Shown here piece by piece: positions 1-9,711 of a stretch of 64,000 bases of DNA (positions are counted from its first letter, which is position 1; the number at the start of each line of letters is the position of its first letter). The stretch lies in assembly GCF_021173675.1 (NCBI RefSeq), contig NZ_JAIHON010000006.1, forward strand, positions 655,279-719,278. Direction: 5' to 3'. The position numbers were made by a program, and so were the translations under genes. The notes under the pieces were generated by a model that ran no database searches, was not told where the DNA came from, and saw only the letters and a list, made by a program, of their open reading frames with translations. This stretch comes from Streptomyces lincolnensis. Lineage in GTDB: Bacteria; Actinomycetota; Actinomycetes; Streptomycetales; Streptomycetaceae.

Positions 1-1
1 C

Positions 2-543
<542 letters not shown>

Positions 544-547
<4 letters not shown>

Positions 548-3411
548 CGACCTGGTTCCACTCCTGGCGGGCCGCGGTCCGCATCGCCCGCCGCGACGCC
601 TGGCGCTCCAAGGGCCGCAGCTTCCTCGTCCTCGCCATGATCGCGCTGCCGATCCTGGGCGTGAGCGCCCTGGATCTGACCCTCCGCAGCGCCGAACTCA
701 CCCCCGCGCAGCGGATGGAGCGCACCCTGGGTGCCGCCGACGCCCGCTTCTCCGACGCCCGAACGGCCGGCGTGGCCATCCTGCAGGACCCCAAGGGCGA
801 GCAGCACACCCCGGCCGGGGACTACGACTCGCCGGGCAAGTCCTGGCCCGACGGCCCGACCGATGTCACCAAGACCATCCCGGCCGGTTCGACGGTGCTG
901 ACCGACAGCAGCGGCAGCGCCAAGCTGACCACCAGGCACGGTCTGCTCCAGGCCGAGGTCCGTGAGCTTGCCGCCGCCGATCCCGTCGCCCGGGGCATCA
1001 TGCGGCTGCAGGAGGGCCGCTTCCCCGAGAAGAACGACGAGATCGCCGCGACCACCCGGTTCCTGGAGAGCAGCGGGCTGTCCGTCGGCTCCACCCTCAC
1101 CGCCCGCGGCTTCGACCGCACCTATGTGATCAGCGGCTCGTACGAGCTGCCCAGCGACCTCACGGCACAGCAGGTCAACGCCCTGCCGGGGGCCTTCCTC
1201 GCGCCGTACGCCAAGGCGGTCGAGAAGGCCGGACTGCCGAAGCCCGAGGACTCCACCACCTACCTGGTGAAGAAGTCCGGTGGTTTCACGTGGAACACGG
1301 TCCAGGCGATCAACGCCAAGGGCGTCCTGGTCACCTCGCGCGCCGTGGCCCTCGACCCGCCCGCCGACTCCGAGGTGCCGCTCTACCAGAAGGAAGGCTG
1401 GGCCAACTACGAGAGCAGCGGGGCCGCCGACGCCGCCGCGCTCGCCGCCGTGGGCACGGTCGTCGGCCTGGCGATGCTGGAGATCTGCCTGCTCGCCGGT
1501 CCCGCCTTCGCCGTCGGTGCCCGTCGTTCCCGCCGCCAGCTGGGCCTCGTCGGCGCCAACGGCGGTGCCCGCAGCCACATCCGGGCCATCATGCTGAGCG
1601 GCGGCCTCGTCATCGGCGCTGCGGCGGCCCTGGTCGGCACGGTCCTCGCCCTGATCCTGACCTTCGCCCTCCGGCCGCTCATCGAGGACTACATGGGGCA
1701 GCGGTTCGGCGGCTTCACCGTCAAGCCGCTGGAACTGCTCGCCATCGCCGCGCTCGCCGTCCTCACCGGCCTGCTCTCCGCGATCGTCCCGGCCGTCACC
1801 GCCTCCCGGCAGACCGTCCTGGCCTCCCTCACCGGCCGTCGCGGCGTGCGCCGCAGCAGCCGCGTGCTGCCGCTGATCGGCCTCGGTGCCGTCCTGCTCG
1901 GCGCGGCCATCGCCCTGTACGGCTCGGTCGTCTCCGACCAGTTCGTCCTGGTCGCGGGTGGCTCGGCCATCGCCGAGCTGGGTGTGGTCGCCATGACGCC
2001 CGCCCTGGTCGGCCTGTTCGGCCGGGCCAGCCGCTGGCTGCCCCTCTCGCCGCGCCTCGCCCTGCGGGACGCCGTCCGCAACCGGGGCCGTACGGCACCC
2101 GCTGTCGCCGCCGTCCTGGCTGCCGTCGCGGGCACCGTCGCCGTCTCGACGTACGCCGCGAGCAGCGACGCCCAGAGTCTGGCCGAGTACCGGGCCGGCC
2201 TGCCGCACGGGGCCGTCGCCGCGCTCGTCACCGAGGAGGGCGGCCGGGACGTCCCCGAGGTCCGCGACGCCGTGCAGCGGACGCTGCCCGTCGACGTCCG
2301 CGCCGATGTGTTCCGGATCGCCGTCGGCAAGCCCGGCTGCGCCCCGTACGGCGAGGGCGAGGGCTGTGGCCGCTTCGAGGTCGTCATCCCGCCGGCCAAC
2401 GAGTGCCCGCTGTGGGTCAGCACCCCCGACGGCTCCGACCCCGCGGAGAAGTACACCAAGGAGCAGCGGCGCGCGCTCGCCAAGGACTGGCGCTGCCTCT
2501 CGCCCGACGGCAACGGCATCTACGTCGACGGCGGTCTCCTCATCGCCGACGCCCCGCTCCTGAAGGTCCTCGGCATCGACGACCCGGGCGCGGCCAAGGC
2601 CCTCGCCGACGGAAAGCTCCTCAGCTTCCACAAGCCCCAGGTCGACCGGAACGGCACCGTCGGTATCAAGCTGATCGCCGACCCGGAGGCCGCCGACCGC
2701 GCCGCCGAGCAGAACAAGCCGGTCCCGGGCGAGCTGAAGTCCTTCCCCGCCTACCAGGTGCCGGGCTCGCCCGACTCCTACGGGGTGCAGAGCGTGCTCA
2801 GCCCCGCCGCCGCCAAGGCCGCCGGACTGACCACCGTCCCCCTCGGCGCCTTCTTCAGCACCGACCGGTTGCCCAGCACCGAGGAGCGGCAGAAGCTCGA
2901 CGCCGAGATCGCCAAGCTCGGCAGCGACGTAGAGCTGACCGTGGAGCGGGGCTGGGTCGAAGAGAACGGGCTCGTCCTGCTCGCGCTGACCGTCTTCGCC
3001 GGCCTGGTCACCATCGGTGCGGCCGGCATCGCCACCGGTCTCGCCCAGGCCGACGCCGAGGCCGATCTCAAGACGCTCGCCGCGGTCGGCGCCCCGCCCC
3101 GGGTGCGCCGCACGCTCAGTGGCTTCCAGTGCGGTGTGATCGCCGCGATGGGTGTGGTCCTCGGCTCGGCGGCCGGTGTCCTGCCCGCGGTCGGGCTGCG
3201 GCTCACCGAGGGGCGCCAGCAGATGCGCTCCTACCAGGAGGCTCTCGACAACGGCTGGGGCGGCGCCGGTGACGCCCCGCCGTACGTGCCGATCGTCGTC
3301 CCCTGGGAGACGCTCGCCGCCCTCCTGGTGGCCGTGCCCCTCGGCGCCGCCCTGCTGGCCGCGCTGGTGACCCGCTCGCGCGGGGCGCTGGCCCGCCGCG
3401 AAGCGCACTGA
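544..3411 (+). CDS. FtsX-like ABC permease, two FtsX domains
   Basis: 955-residue integral membrane protein. It has one membrane segment near residues 26-44, an extracytoplasmic domain to about residue 300, a first cluster of helices (about 300-430, followed by further helices around 445-490), a second large extracytoplasmic region (about 540-800) and a C-terminal helix cluster ending in a basic tail. This duplicated FtsX layout is characteristic of actinobacterial MacB/LolCE-like permeases, which use ATP hydrolysis in a partner ATPase to move or act on extracytoplasmic substrates. The GTG start overlaps the upstream ATPase stop. Signal or peptide export, antibiotic efflux or cell-wall control are all possible. 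Confidence 0.9.
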
Positions 3412-3429
3412 GCCTCGGTTGCCGGACCG

Positions 3430-3471
3430 TGTCCCCTGGACGAGGGTGATCCACCCTCGTCCAGGGGCACA
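3430..3471 (+). terminator. Factor-independent terminator of the ABC operon
   Basis: Long near-perfect inverted repeat (arms about 3430-3448 and 3452-3471, loop ATC) 20 nt after the permease stop. There is no clear T-run, as is common in Streptomyces. Confidence 0.75.
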
Positions 3472-3636
3472 CCGTGTGGGAAAGCATGTGTGCGAGAGAT
3501 CGTCATGCCGATGTGATAGGCGAACGACTGCTGAGCGCGACGACCGCGTGAGCAGCGGCACTGGCGCGCCCGGCAACTGCTGTTTCGCTTACGCGACTTG
3601 GTCGACCTTTGCGCACCTAACGAGCCAGACAACAAC

Positions 3637-3663
3637 AAACCCCAGGCCACTGACCTGGGGTTT
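3637..3663 (-). terminator. Terminator of tRNA-Gly
   Basis: Ten-base-pair stem (AAACCCCAGG / CCTGGGGTTT, 7-nt loop). Read on the minus strand it begins 6 nt after the encoded CCA and is followed by a T-rich stretch (TTTGTTGTTGT), a classic intrinsic terminator for the tRNA. Confidence 0.85.
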
Positions 3664-3668
3664 CTCTC

Positions 3669-3742
3669 TGGAGCGGGTGACGAGAATCGAACTCGCGCTC
3701 TCAGCTTGGGAAGCTGATGTTCTACCATTAAACTACACCCGC
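3669..3742 (-). tRNA. tRNA-Gly (anticodon CCC)
   Basis: The minus strand folds as a cloverleaf: acceptor GCGGGTG/CACCCGC, short D arm with TAGTTTAATGGTAGA, anticodon stem TCAGC/GCTGA enclosing loop TTCCCAA (anticodon CCC), TPsiC loop GTTCGATTC. The 3' CCA is genome-encoded (complement of 3669-3671). It reads GGG glycine codons. No integrase or attachment-site duplication was seen next to it. Confidence 0.95.
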
Positions 3743-4015
3743 GTAAGACGCCGGTCGGAACCGGTGTCGGAACGCGGAATTACCTTACCTCATGTCGGGC
3801 CCCCGGTGCTGAAGCCGTGGGGCCCGAGGGTGTTTCGGGGGTGGGACGGGGCTGCGAGGGGCGGGAGTTGGGGCGTACGGTGGAGGCGTGGGAGAGGGTC
3901 CGGGCGGGACCGGAGTGCCGCCTGGAGGGTCGTCCCACCCATCCCGTAATGTGGCATTTGTCGTCAGGCGAGCAGCAGCCGGACGCGGCTCTTGGGGAAG
4001 GGACTCTTGGACTTG

Positions 4016-4174
4016 ATGGAGCGCACCGTCGTCCGATGTGCCGATGGGCACGTGTTCAGTACCGCTTCGTTCCCGATGCAGCAGGCCGAGCGGCTCGGCC
4101 CCGGTCGGCTTGTTCGATGTCCACGGTGTGCCCGGCTCCGCAGTGTGGTGCCGGTGAGCCTGGAGAAGCGGTAG
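4016..4174 (+). CDS. Small zinc-ribbon-like conserved protein
   Basis: 52-residue product starting MERTVVRCADGH and carrying a CADGH motif near the N terminus and a CPRC motif near the C terminus, spaced like a short zinc ribbon (two Cys or Cys/His pairs). A purine-rich ribosome-binding site (GGGGAAGGGA) lies about 12 nt upstream of the ATG; in-frame TTG codons at 3992 and 4007 are alternative starts. The gene precedes dcd on the same strand. No enzymatic domain is visible. It resembles short hypothetical proteins of Streptomyces; function unknown. Confidence 0.6.
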   Translation: MERTVVRCADGHVFSTASFPMQQAERLGPGRLVRCPRCARLRSVVPVSLEKR

Positions 4175-4263
4175 AAGCGGTAGAAGCCGTAGGAGTAGGT
4201 GAGCGCAGGCGCGCGGGTCCGTCCGATTGTGGTCGGTCCGCGCGCCTTGCGTATCCTCGGGGC

Positions 4264-4839
4264 GTGCTTCTCTCAGACAAGGACATCCGGGCCGAGATCG
4301 ACGCCGGGCGGGTACGGATCGATCCCTACGACGAATCCATGGTGCAGCCGTCGAGCGTTGACGTACGGCTCGACCGGTACTTCCGGGTGTTCGAGAACCA
4401 CCGGTACCCCCACATCGACCCCTCCATCGAGCAGGCGGATCTGACGCGGCTCGTCGAGCCGGAGGGGGACGAGCCGTTCATCCTCCACCCCGGGGAGTTC
4501 GTCCTCGCCTCGACCTACGAGGTCATCACGCTGCCCGACGATCTCGCCTCCCGACTGGAGGGCAAGTCCTCCCTGGGGCGGCTCGGGCTGGTCACCCACT
4601 CCACCGCCGGGTTCATCGACCCCGGCTTCAGCGGACACGTGACCCTCGAACTCTCCAACCTGGCCACGCTCCCCATCAAGCTCTGGCCGGGCATGAAGAT
4701 CGGCCAGCTGTGCATGTTCCGGCTCAGCTCACCGGCCGAGTTCCCCTACGGCAGCGAGCGCTACGGCTCCCGCTACCAGGGCCAGCGCGGCCCCACCGCC
4801 TCCCGCTCCTTCCTCAACTTCCACCGGACCCAGGTGTGA
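4264..4839 (+). CDS. dcd: dCTP deaminase
   Basis: 191 residues beginning (GTG) MLLSDKDIRAEI, the usual N terminus of Dcd. The family core GKSSLGRLGLVTHSTAGF followed by IDPGFSG, containing the catalytic glutamate region and trimer-interface residues, is intact, as is the C-terminal YQGQRGPT nucleotide-binding tail. The enzyme deaminates dCTP to dUTP in thymidylate supply. The open frame continues upstream to 3817, but that part has no family similarity, so the GTG at 4264 is the start. It ends 5 nt before the phosphoribosyltransferase gene; the pair is probably co-transcribed. Confidence 0.95.
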   Translation: MLLSDKDIRAEIDAGRVRIDPYDESMVQPSSVDVRLDRYFRVFENHRYPHIDPSIEQADLTRLVEPEGDEPFILHPGEFVLASTYEVITLPDDLASRLEGKSSLGRLGLVTHSTAGFIDPGFSGHVTLELSNLATLPIKLWPGMKIGQLCMFRLSSPAEFPYGSERYGSRYQGQRGPTASRSFLNFHRTQV

Positions 4840-4844
4840 GCGCC

Positions 4845-5354
4845 ATGAGCGACGTACGGGAGAACCTGACCTACGAGGCGTTCGGCACCGCCGTCCGCGA
4901 ACTCGCGCAGACCATCGCCGACGACGGCTACGAGCCCGACATCGTGCTCTCCATCGCCCGCGGGGGCGTCTTCGTCGCCGGCGGGCTCGCCTACGCCCTC
5001 GACTGCAAGAACATCCACCTGGTGAACGTCGAGTTCTACACCGGCGTCGGCACCACCCTCGACATGCCCGTCATGCTCGCGCCCGTCCCCAACGCCATCG
5101 ACTTCTCCTCCAAGAAGGTCCTCATCACCGACGACGTCGCCGACACCGGCAAGACGCTCAAGCTGGTGCGCGACTTCTGCGTCGACACCGTCGCCGAGGT
5201 CCGTAGCGCCGTCATCTACGAGAAGTCCCAGTCCCTGGTGAAGTGCGAGTACGTCTGGAAGCGTACCGACGACTGGATCAACTTCCCCTGGAGTGTCCTG
5301 CCTCCCGTGCACAAGTCCGGTGAGGCGCCCAAGGAGAACAAGGAAGCGGTCTGA
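4845..5354 (+). CDS. Phosphoribosyltransferase (hypoxanthine/xanthine-type)
   Basis: 169-residue type I phosphoribosyltransferase. The PRPP-binding loop VLITDDVADTGKTL is at about residues 92-105, and SIARGGVFVAG (36-46) gives the N-terminal PPi loop. Sequence style matches the Gpt/xanthine-guanine-like group found next to dcd in actinomycetes. It would transfer ribose-5-phosphate from PRPP to a purine base (salvage), but base specificity is not readable. ATG start chosen because it follows the dcd stop by 5 nt. Confidence 0.85.
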   Translation: MSDVRENLTYEAFGTAVRELAQTIADDGYEPDIVLSIARGGVFVAGGLAYALDCKNIHLVNVEFYTGVGTTLDMPVMLAPVPNAIDFSSKKVLITDDVADTGKTLKLVRDFCVDTVAEVRSAVIYEKSQSLVKCEYVWKRTDDWINFPWSVLPPVHKSGEAPKENKEAV

Positions 5355-5522
5355 TCGGTCTCGTCGGCCGTCACCGGTCGGCAGCGGTGATATTCCTGCC
5401 GTGAGTCGGGAACCTTCGGGCGTCCGGCCGCGTTCGTGTGTCTGACGGCGGACGAGCCGGGCTGTCGGCTCGCAGGGCCGGCCGCTGATGGCGTACGACG
5501 ACTTGACCGGGGGGCAAGAGGC

Positions 5523-5945
5523 GTGCAGCGGCACTGGGTGCATCGCGCGCGTCCGGCCGCCGTCGTGCTCTCCGCGCTGCTCGCGGTCCTGACCTTCTTC
5601 CTGCCGATGTCGGCCAAGTCGGCGCCGGTGTCCCGCCCGTCCTCGACGGGTACGGCCACGGCGGCGCCCGCGACCGCGCAGGCATCCCCGGCCGTCGACG
5701 CGCAGCGGCCCGTCACCGGGGCGCACCCCGTGCTCGGCCGCGCCCACGCGGACGTCGTGCCGTACCCGGTCCACGGTTTCCTGGGCCCTGGTGCCGGGGA
5801 TGTGGCCCCGCACCGCGCTGTCGGTGGGCCCGCCGTCGCCGTGGCGGGCGAGGTGCCGGGAGCGGGCCGGGGTGGCCAGGCGTACCGCCCGCGCGGGCCG
5901 CCGTCCCGATGGAGCACCGGCACCGAAGTCCGTATCGACGCCTGA
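5523..5945 (+). CDS. Putative secreted or membrane-anchored hypothetical protein
   Basis: 140 residues from a GTG preceded by GGCAAGAGG. A basic N terminus (MQRHWVHRARP) is followed by one hydrophobic segment (AAVVLSALLAVLTFFLP) ending at a possible signal-peptidase site near AKSAP. The rest is Ser/Thr/Ala/Pro-rich then Gly/Pro-rich, with no recognised domain. It lies between the phosphoribosyltransferase and SecDF genes on the same strand. Compositional coding bias supports a gene, but the C-terminal half is low complexity, so the call is tentative. Confidence 0.5.
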   Translation: MQRHWVHRARPAAVVLSALLAVLTFFLPMSAKSAPVSRPSSTGTATAAPATAQASPAVDAQRPVTGAHPVLGRAHADVVPYPVHGFLGPGAGDVAPHRAVGGPAVAVAGEVPGAGRGGQAYRPRGPPSRWSTGTEVRIDA

Positions 5946-6007
5946 CCGTTCGCCTCCGCGCCCGGCGCAGACGTCGAATCCGTCTGCCTGCCCATCGTGG
6001 AGAACCC

Positions 6008-8464
6008 ATGTCTCGTGAGCCTCTGTCTCATGCGCCCACGCCTCGCACGCCCACGCCTCGCGCGTCCATGTCCCGCGCGTCCAAGTCACAAGCCCCCAAG
6101 CCACAAGCACCCACATCTCGCGCGCCCATCTGGCGGGCGATCGTCGCCCTGGGTGTGATCGCCGCCTCGCTCTTCTTCGCCCTCACCCAGTCCCCCCGCC
6201 TCGGCCTCGACCTGCGCGGCGGTACCCAGATCGTCCTGGAGACCAGAGACTCACCCGTCGTCGAGGCCGATGCCGAATCGACCCAGCGGGCCCTGGAGGT
6301 GCTCCGCCAGCGGGTCGACGCGCTCGGGGTGTCCGAGCCGAGCCTGTACCGGTCCGGACAGCAGCGGATCTTCGTCGAGCTGCCCGGGGTGCAGGACCCG
6401 CGGGAGGCGGCCGAAGTCATCGGCCGTACCGCGCAGTTGACCGTCCACCCGGTGCGGGGCGTGACGGACACGCGGGACGGGAACAAGGGGGAGCCGGCCA
6501 AGGACGGCTCGCGCACCCTGGCCGACCCCGATCAGACGGGGGCGTACCTCGAACTCGGGCCCCCCGCCCTCACCGGCGACGGCGTCAAGGACGCCGAGGC
6601 GGTGCTCGACCAGCAGACGATGTCGGGCTGGACGGTCAACCTCGGCTTCCGCGGGCAGGCGGGCAAGGACTGGGCGCGGATCACCGGGGCGGCGGCCTGT
6701 GCCCCGCAGGGCGCCCCCGAGCGGCGCGTCGCGATCGTCCTGGACGGCAAGATCCTCTCGGCGCCCGGTGTCAACGCGGACGTGGCGTGCGAGGTCGGCA
6801 TCTCCGGCGGCTCCACGCAGATCACCGGCGGCTTCGGCCGGGAAGAGGCCCGCGAGCTGGCCGCGCTCGTCAAGGGCGGTGCGCTGCCGGTGCCCGTGGA
6901 GGTCGTGGAGCAGCGCACCGTCGGCCCCACGCTCGGCGCCGACGCCATCGCCGCCAGCACCCAGGCCGCGATCATCGGGCTCGCCCTGACGGGGCTGTTC
7001 ATCCTCGTCGTCTACCGGCTGCTCGGCGCCCTGGCCACCCTCGCGCTCGCGCTGTACGGACTGATCTCCTACGCCGCACTGGTCGCCCTGGGCGCGACTC
7101 TGACCCTGCCCGGACTCGCCGGTTTCGTGCTGGCGATCGGCATGGCGGTGGACGCCAACGTGCTGGTCTTCGAGCGGGCCCGCGAGGAGTATCTGGCGGC
7201 CCGCGTCCTGAAGTCGGCCTCGGGCCGGCTGGACACACCGCTGCGCACCGGCTTCGGCAAGGCCTTCAGCGCGGTCGTCGACTCGAACGTGACCACGCTG
7301 CTCGCGGCCGGGCTGCTCTTCTTCTTCGCGACCGGACCCGTCAAGGGCTTCGGCATCACGCTCTCCATCGGCGTCCTGGTCTCGATGATCTCGGCGCTGG
7401 TGATCACCCGGGTCCTCGCCGACTTCGCGATCCGGCGCCGTTTCGTGCGTGAGCGGCCCGGCCTGACCGGGATCGCCTCCACCGGCCGGGTGCGCACCTG
7501 GCTCGCGCGGCGCGACCCCCGCCCGGTGCGCCACCGGCGCCGTTGGCTCGGCGTCAGCGGGCTGCTGATCCTGGTCGCCGTCGCCGGAATCGGGCTGCGG
7601 GGCCTGGACCTCGGGGTGGAGTTCACCGGCGGGCGCCTGGTGGAGTACAGCACCAGCAGGCCCGTGGACATCGACGCGGCGCGCACGGCGGTCACGGACG
7701 CCGGATTCCCGCGCGCGGTGGTGCAGGAGTCGGGGGACGGGGACATCTCGGTCCGAACCGGTGAGCTGAGCAACGACCAGCAGCACACGATCAGAACGGC
7801 GCTGGCGGAGGAGGGCGGCGAGGTCACCGTCGAGCGGGACGAGCTGATCGGCCCGAGCCTCGGCGACGAGCTGCGCCGGAACGCGCTCATCGCGCTCGGC
7901 ATCGCCGTCGCGGCCCAGCTGATCTACCTCAGCGTGCGGTTCCGGTGGACGTTCGCCGCCGCCGCGGTGGCGGCCATGGTGCACGACGTGCTGCTCGTGG
8001 TGGGCCTGTTCGCCTGGCTCGGCAAGCCCGTCGACAGCGTCTTCCTGGCGGCCCTGCTCACCGTCATCGGGTACTCCGTCAATGACACCGTCGTCGTCTT
8101 CGACCGGGTGCGCGAGGGGCGTCGCCGCGATCCGGCGGTGGATCTGGAGACCACCGCGAACAAGGCCGTCGTCCAGACGCTGCCGCGCACGGTCAACACC
8201 GGTATGGGCGCGCTGTTCATCCTGGCGGCCCTGGCCGTGCTCGGCGGTGACTCGCTCGCGGACTTCTCGGTGGCGCTGATCGCGGGCGTGGTGATCGGCA
8301 TGGCGTCGACGGTGTTCACCGCCGTGCCGATCGCCGTGCAGCTGGAGGGCGGCCACCCGGCACCGCCGGTGCGCCCCAAGCGCAGCGGGAACAGGGGGGA
8401 CAGCGGGGCCCGCGGTCCGCTGGAGCGACGCGACGGGGCGCGGGATTCGGGCGCCGTGGTCTGA
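6008..8464 (+). CDS. secDF: Fused protein-export membrane protein SecDF
   Basis: 818 residues from an ATG with GGAGA upstream. Residues about 1-45 are a repetitive Pro/Ser/Arg/Ala tail, followed by TM1 and the SecD signature LGLDLRGGTQIVLE, the large periplasmic P1 domain, and a SecD helix bundle with GMAVDANVLVFERARE. SecF begins at about residue 520, with LGVEFTGGRLVEY near 535 and GYSVNDTVVVFDRVRE later. SecDF uses proton-motive force to complete Sec translocation on the outer face of the membrane. From family knowledge, streptomycetes usually also have separate secD and secF beside ruv genes, so this fused copy is likely the second set. The frame is open upstream to 5909, but the ribosome-binding site and TM position support 6008. 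Confidence 0.93.
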   Translation: MSREPLSHAPTPRTPTPRASMSRASKSQAPKPQAPTSRAPIWRAIVALGVIAASLFFALTQSPRLGLDLRGGTQIVLETRDSPVVEADAESTQRALEVLRQRVDALGVSEPSLYRSGQQRIFVELPGVQDPREAAEVIGRTAQLTVHPVRGVTDTRDGNKGEPAKDGSRTLADPDQTGAYLELGPPALTGDGVKDAEAVLDQQTMSGWTVNLGFRGQAGKDWARITGAAACAPQGAPERRVAIVLDGKILSAPGVNADVACEVGISGGSTQITGGFGREEARELAALVKGGALPVPVEVVEQRTVGPTLGADAIAASTQAAIIGLALTGLFILVVYRLLGALATLALALYGLISYAALVALGATLTLPGLAGFVLAIGMAVDANVLVFERAREEYLAARVLKSASGRLDTPLRTGFGKAFSAVVDSNVTTLLAAGLLFFFATGPVKGFGITLSIGVLVSMISALVITRVLADFAIRRRFVRERPGLTGIASTGRVRTWLARRDPRPVRHRRRWLGVSGLLILVAVAGIGLRGLDLGVEFTGGRLVEYSTSRPVDIDAARTAVTDAGFPRAVVQESGDGDISVRTGELSNDQQHTIRTALAEEGGEVTVERDELIGPSLGDELRRNALIALGIAVAAQLIYLSVRFRWTFAAAAVAAMVHDVLLVVGLFAWLGKPVDSVFLAALLTVIGYSVNDTVVVFDRVREGRRRDPAVDLETTANKAVVQTLPRTVNTGMGALFILAALAVLGGDSLADFSVALIAGVVIGMASTVFTAVPIAVQLEGGHPAPPVRPKRSGNRGDSGARGPLERRDGARDSGAVV

Positions 8465-8470
8465 GGACGC

Positions 8471-8507
8471 GCGGAGATTCGCCTCAGAGGCACGCGGAGA
8501 TTCGCCT
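8471..8507. repeat. Short direct repeat after secDF
   Basis: GCGGAGATTCGCCT occurs at 8471-8484 and again at 8494-8507, between the secDF stop and its terminator. Role unknown. Confidence 0.5.
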
Positions 8508-8524
8508 AAGAGACCCCGGAGACA

Positions 8525-8560
8525 GAGGGAGGGCCCCGGTGGTCACCGGGGCCCTCCCTC
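8525..8560. terminator. Bidirectional terminator between secDF and the Yip1-like gene
   Basis: Perfect 17-bp inverted repeat (8525-8541 / 8544-8560, 2-nt spacer) between two convergent genes. Confidence 0.85.
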
Positions 8561-8579
8561 GTCGTAGGTGCGCGGAAAC

Positions 8580-9545
8580 TCAGAACGTGCCCAGCTTCAC
8601 GATCGACAGCAACGCGATCAGCTGGATCGCCGACGCGCCCAGCGCCTTCGGCCACGGCAGGTCGTGGGACTTGGAGACCATGAGGGTGAGCAGGGCGCCG
8701 GCCACCACCCAGGTGGCCCAGCCGAGGATCTGGACGAAGGGGGCGTCGCCGCCGAGGAACATGGCGAAGACGAGGCGGGGGGCGTCCGTGAGGGACATGA
8801 TCAGCATGGAGAGGCCGACCGTGGGCTGCCAGGCGCCGTCGCCGCCGAGCTGGCGGGCCAGGCTGTGGGTGACCACGCCCAGGACGAAGGACGACAGCAC
8901 CATCGCCACCGCGGTGACCAGGACGATCGGGACCGCGTTCGAGAGGGTCGCGTTGATCGCGTCCTCGCGGGCGCCGTCGAAGCCGAAGACCGCGAGCAGG
9001 CCGTAGAGGAAGGACACGACGAGGGCCGGGCCCCACATCGTGTAGTCCCGCATCTGGAGGAAGGTCTGGTTGGGGGACAGGAAGATGCCCCGCAGCAGTT
9101 GCTTCCAGTGCAGGCGCGGGCCGATCGGGCCGGCCGGGGCCGAGCCCGCCTGGTAGGTCGCGCCCTGGGTGTACGGGTCCTCGCCGACCGAGAACGCCTG
9201 CGTGTGGCCGGGGTTGTTGGCCGCGTACGGGTCGGGGCCGCCCTGGGGGGCGTGGTGTGCGGGGTCGTCGCCGAAGTACTCCGGCTCGCCGTGCCCGCCC
9301 TGAGCCGCGTGTCCGCCGTGTGCGCCGTAGCCGCCGGGCCCCGGGTGACCGCCGTTCGTCTGCGGCCACGGGCTGCCGCCGCCGCGGCCGTACGACGGCT
9401 GCTGTTGCGGGTACGGCTGAGGCGCCGCCGGCGGGTAGCCGTACGACGGTCCCTGGGGCGCCTGCTGTCCGTGCGGGGGTTGTTGCGGTCGCGCTTGCGG
9501 GGCGCGGTTGTCCCGGCCGCCGCGTCCGATCCTGAATCCAGCCAC
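8580..9545 (-). CDS. Yip1-family membrane protein with Pro/Gln/Gly-rich N terminus
   Basis: 321 residues if the GTG giving MAGFRIGRGGRDNR is used; the frame stays open to 9626. The first ~140 residues are disordered and rich in Pro, Gln, Gly, Tyr and His. After LHWKQLLRGIFLSPNQTFLQMRDY come five or so hydrophobic helices typical of the Yip1 domain. Yip1-domain proteins are multipass membrane proteins of uncertain bacterial function. The gene converges with secDF. The exact start is uncertain because no strong ribosome-binding site is visible. Confidence 0.75.
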   Translation of the reverse strand: MAGFRIGRGGRDNRAPQARPQQPPHGQQAPQGPSYGYPPAAPQPYPQQQPSYGRGGGSPWPQTNGGHPGPGGYGAHGGHAAQGGHGEPEYFGDDPAHHAPQGGPDPYAANNPGHTQAFSVGEDPYTQGATYQAGSAPAGPIGPRLHWKQLLRGIFLSPNQTFLQMRDYTMWGPALVVSFLYGLLAVFGFDGAREDAINATLSNAVPIVLVTAVAMVLSSFVLGVVTHSLARQLGGDGAWQPTVGLSMLIMSLTDAPRLVFAMFLGGDAPFVQILGWATWVVAGALLTLMVSKSHDLPWPKALGASAIQLIALLSIVKLGTF

Positions 9546-9711
9546 GTCTTCGAACGTACCTGGTCCCGGAGAATGACGTGCCGGGCCCGGTGGATCGGGC
9601 CCGGCTTTGCGGCCGAGCTGTGACATCCCCTAAGGGACATCCAAGAGAGCGGAGGGAGTCCGCTCAGGGGAATGCCGTAGGGGCCGCCGTCAGGGGACGC
9701 GCCACGCCGGG

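Noticed and set aside
3669..3742. tRNA-Gly as an integration site
   Set aside because: No integrase gene, no repeated tRNA 3' segment found nearby.
8568..9623. Plus-strand frame opposite the Yip1-like gene
   Set aside because: Arg/Gly/Val-rich shadow; the minus-strand product has clear membrane helices.
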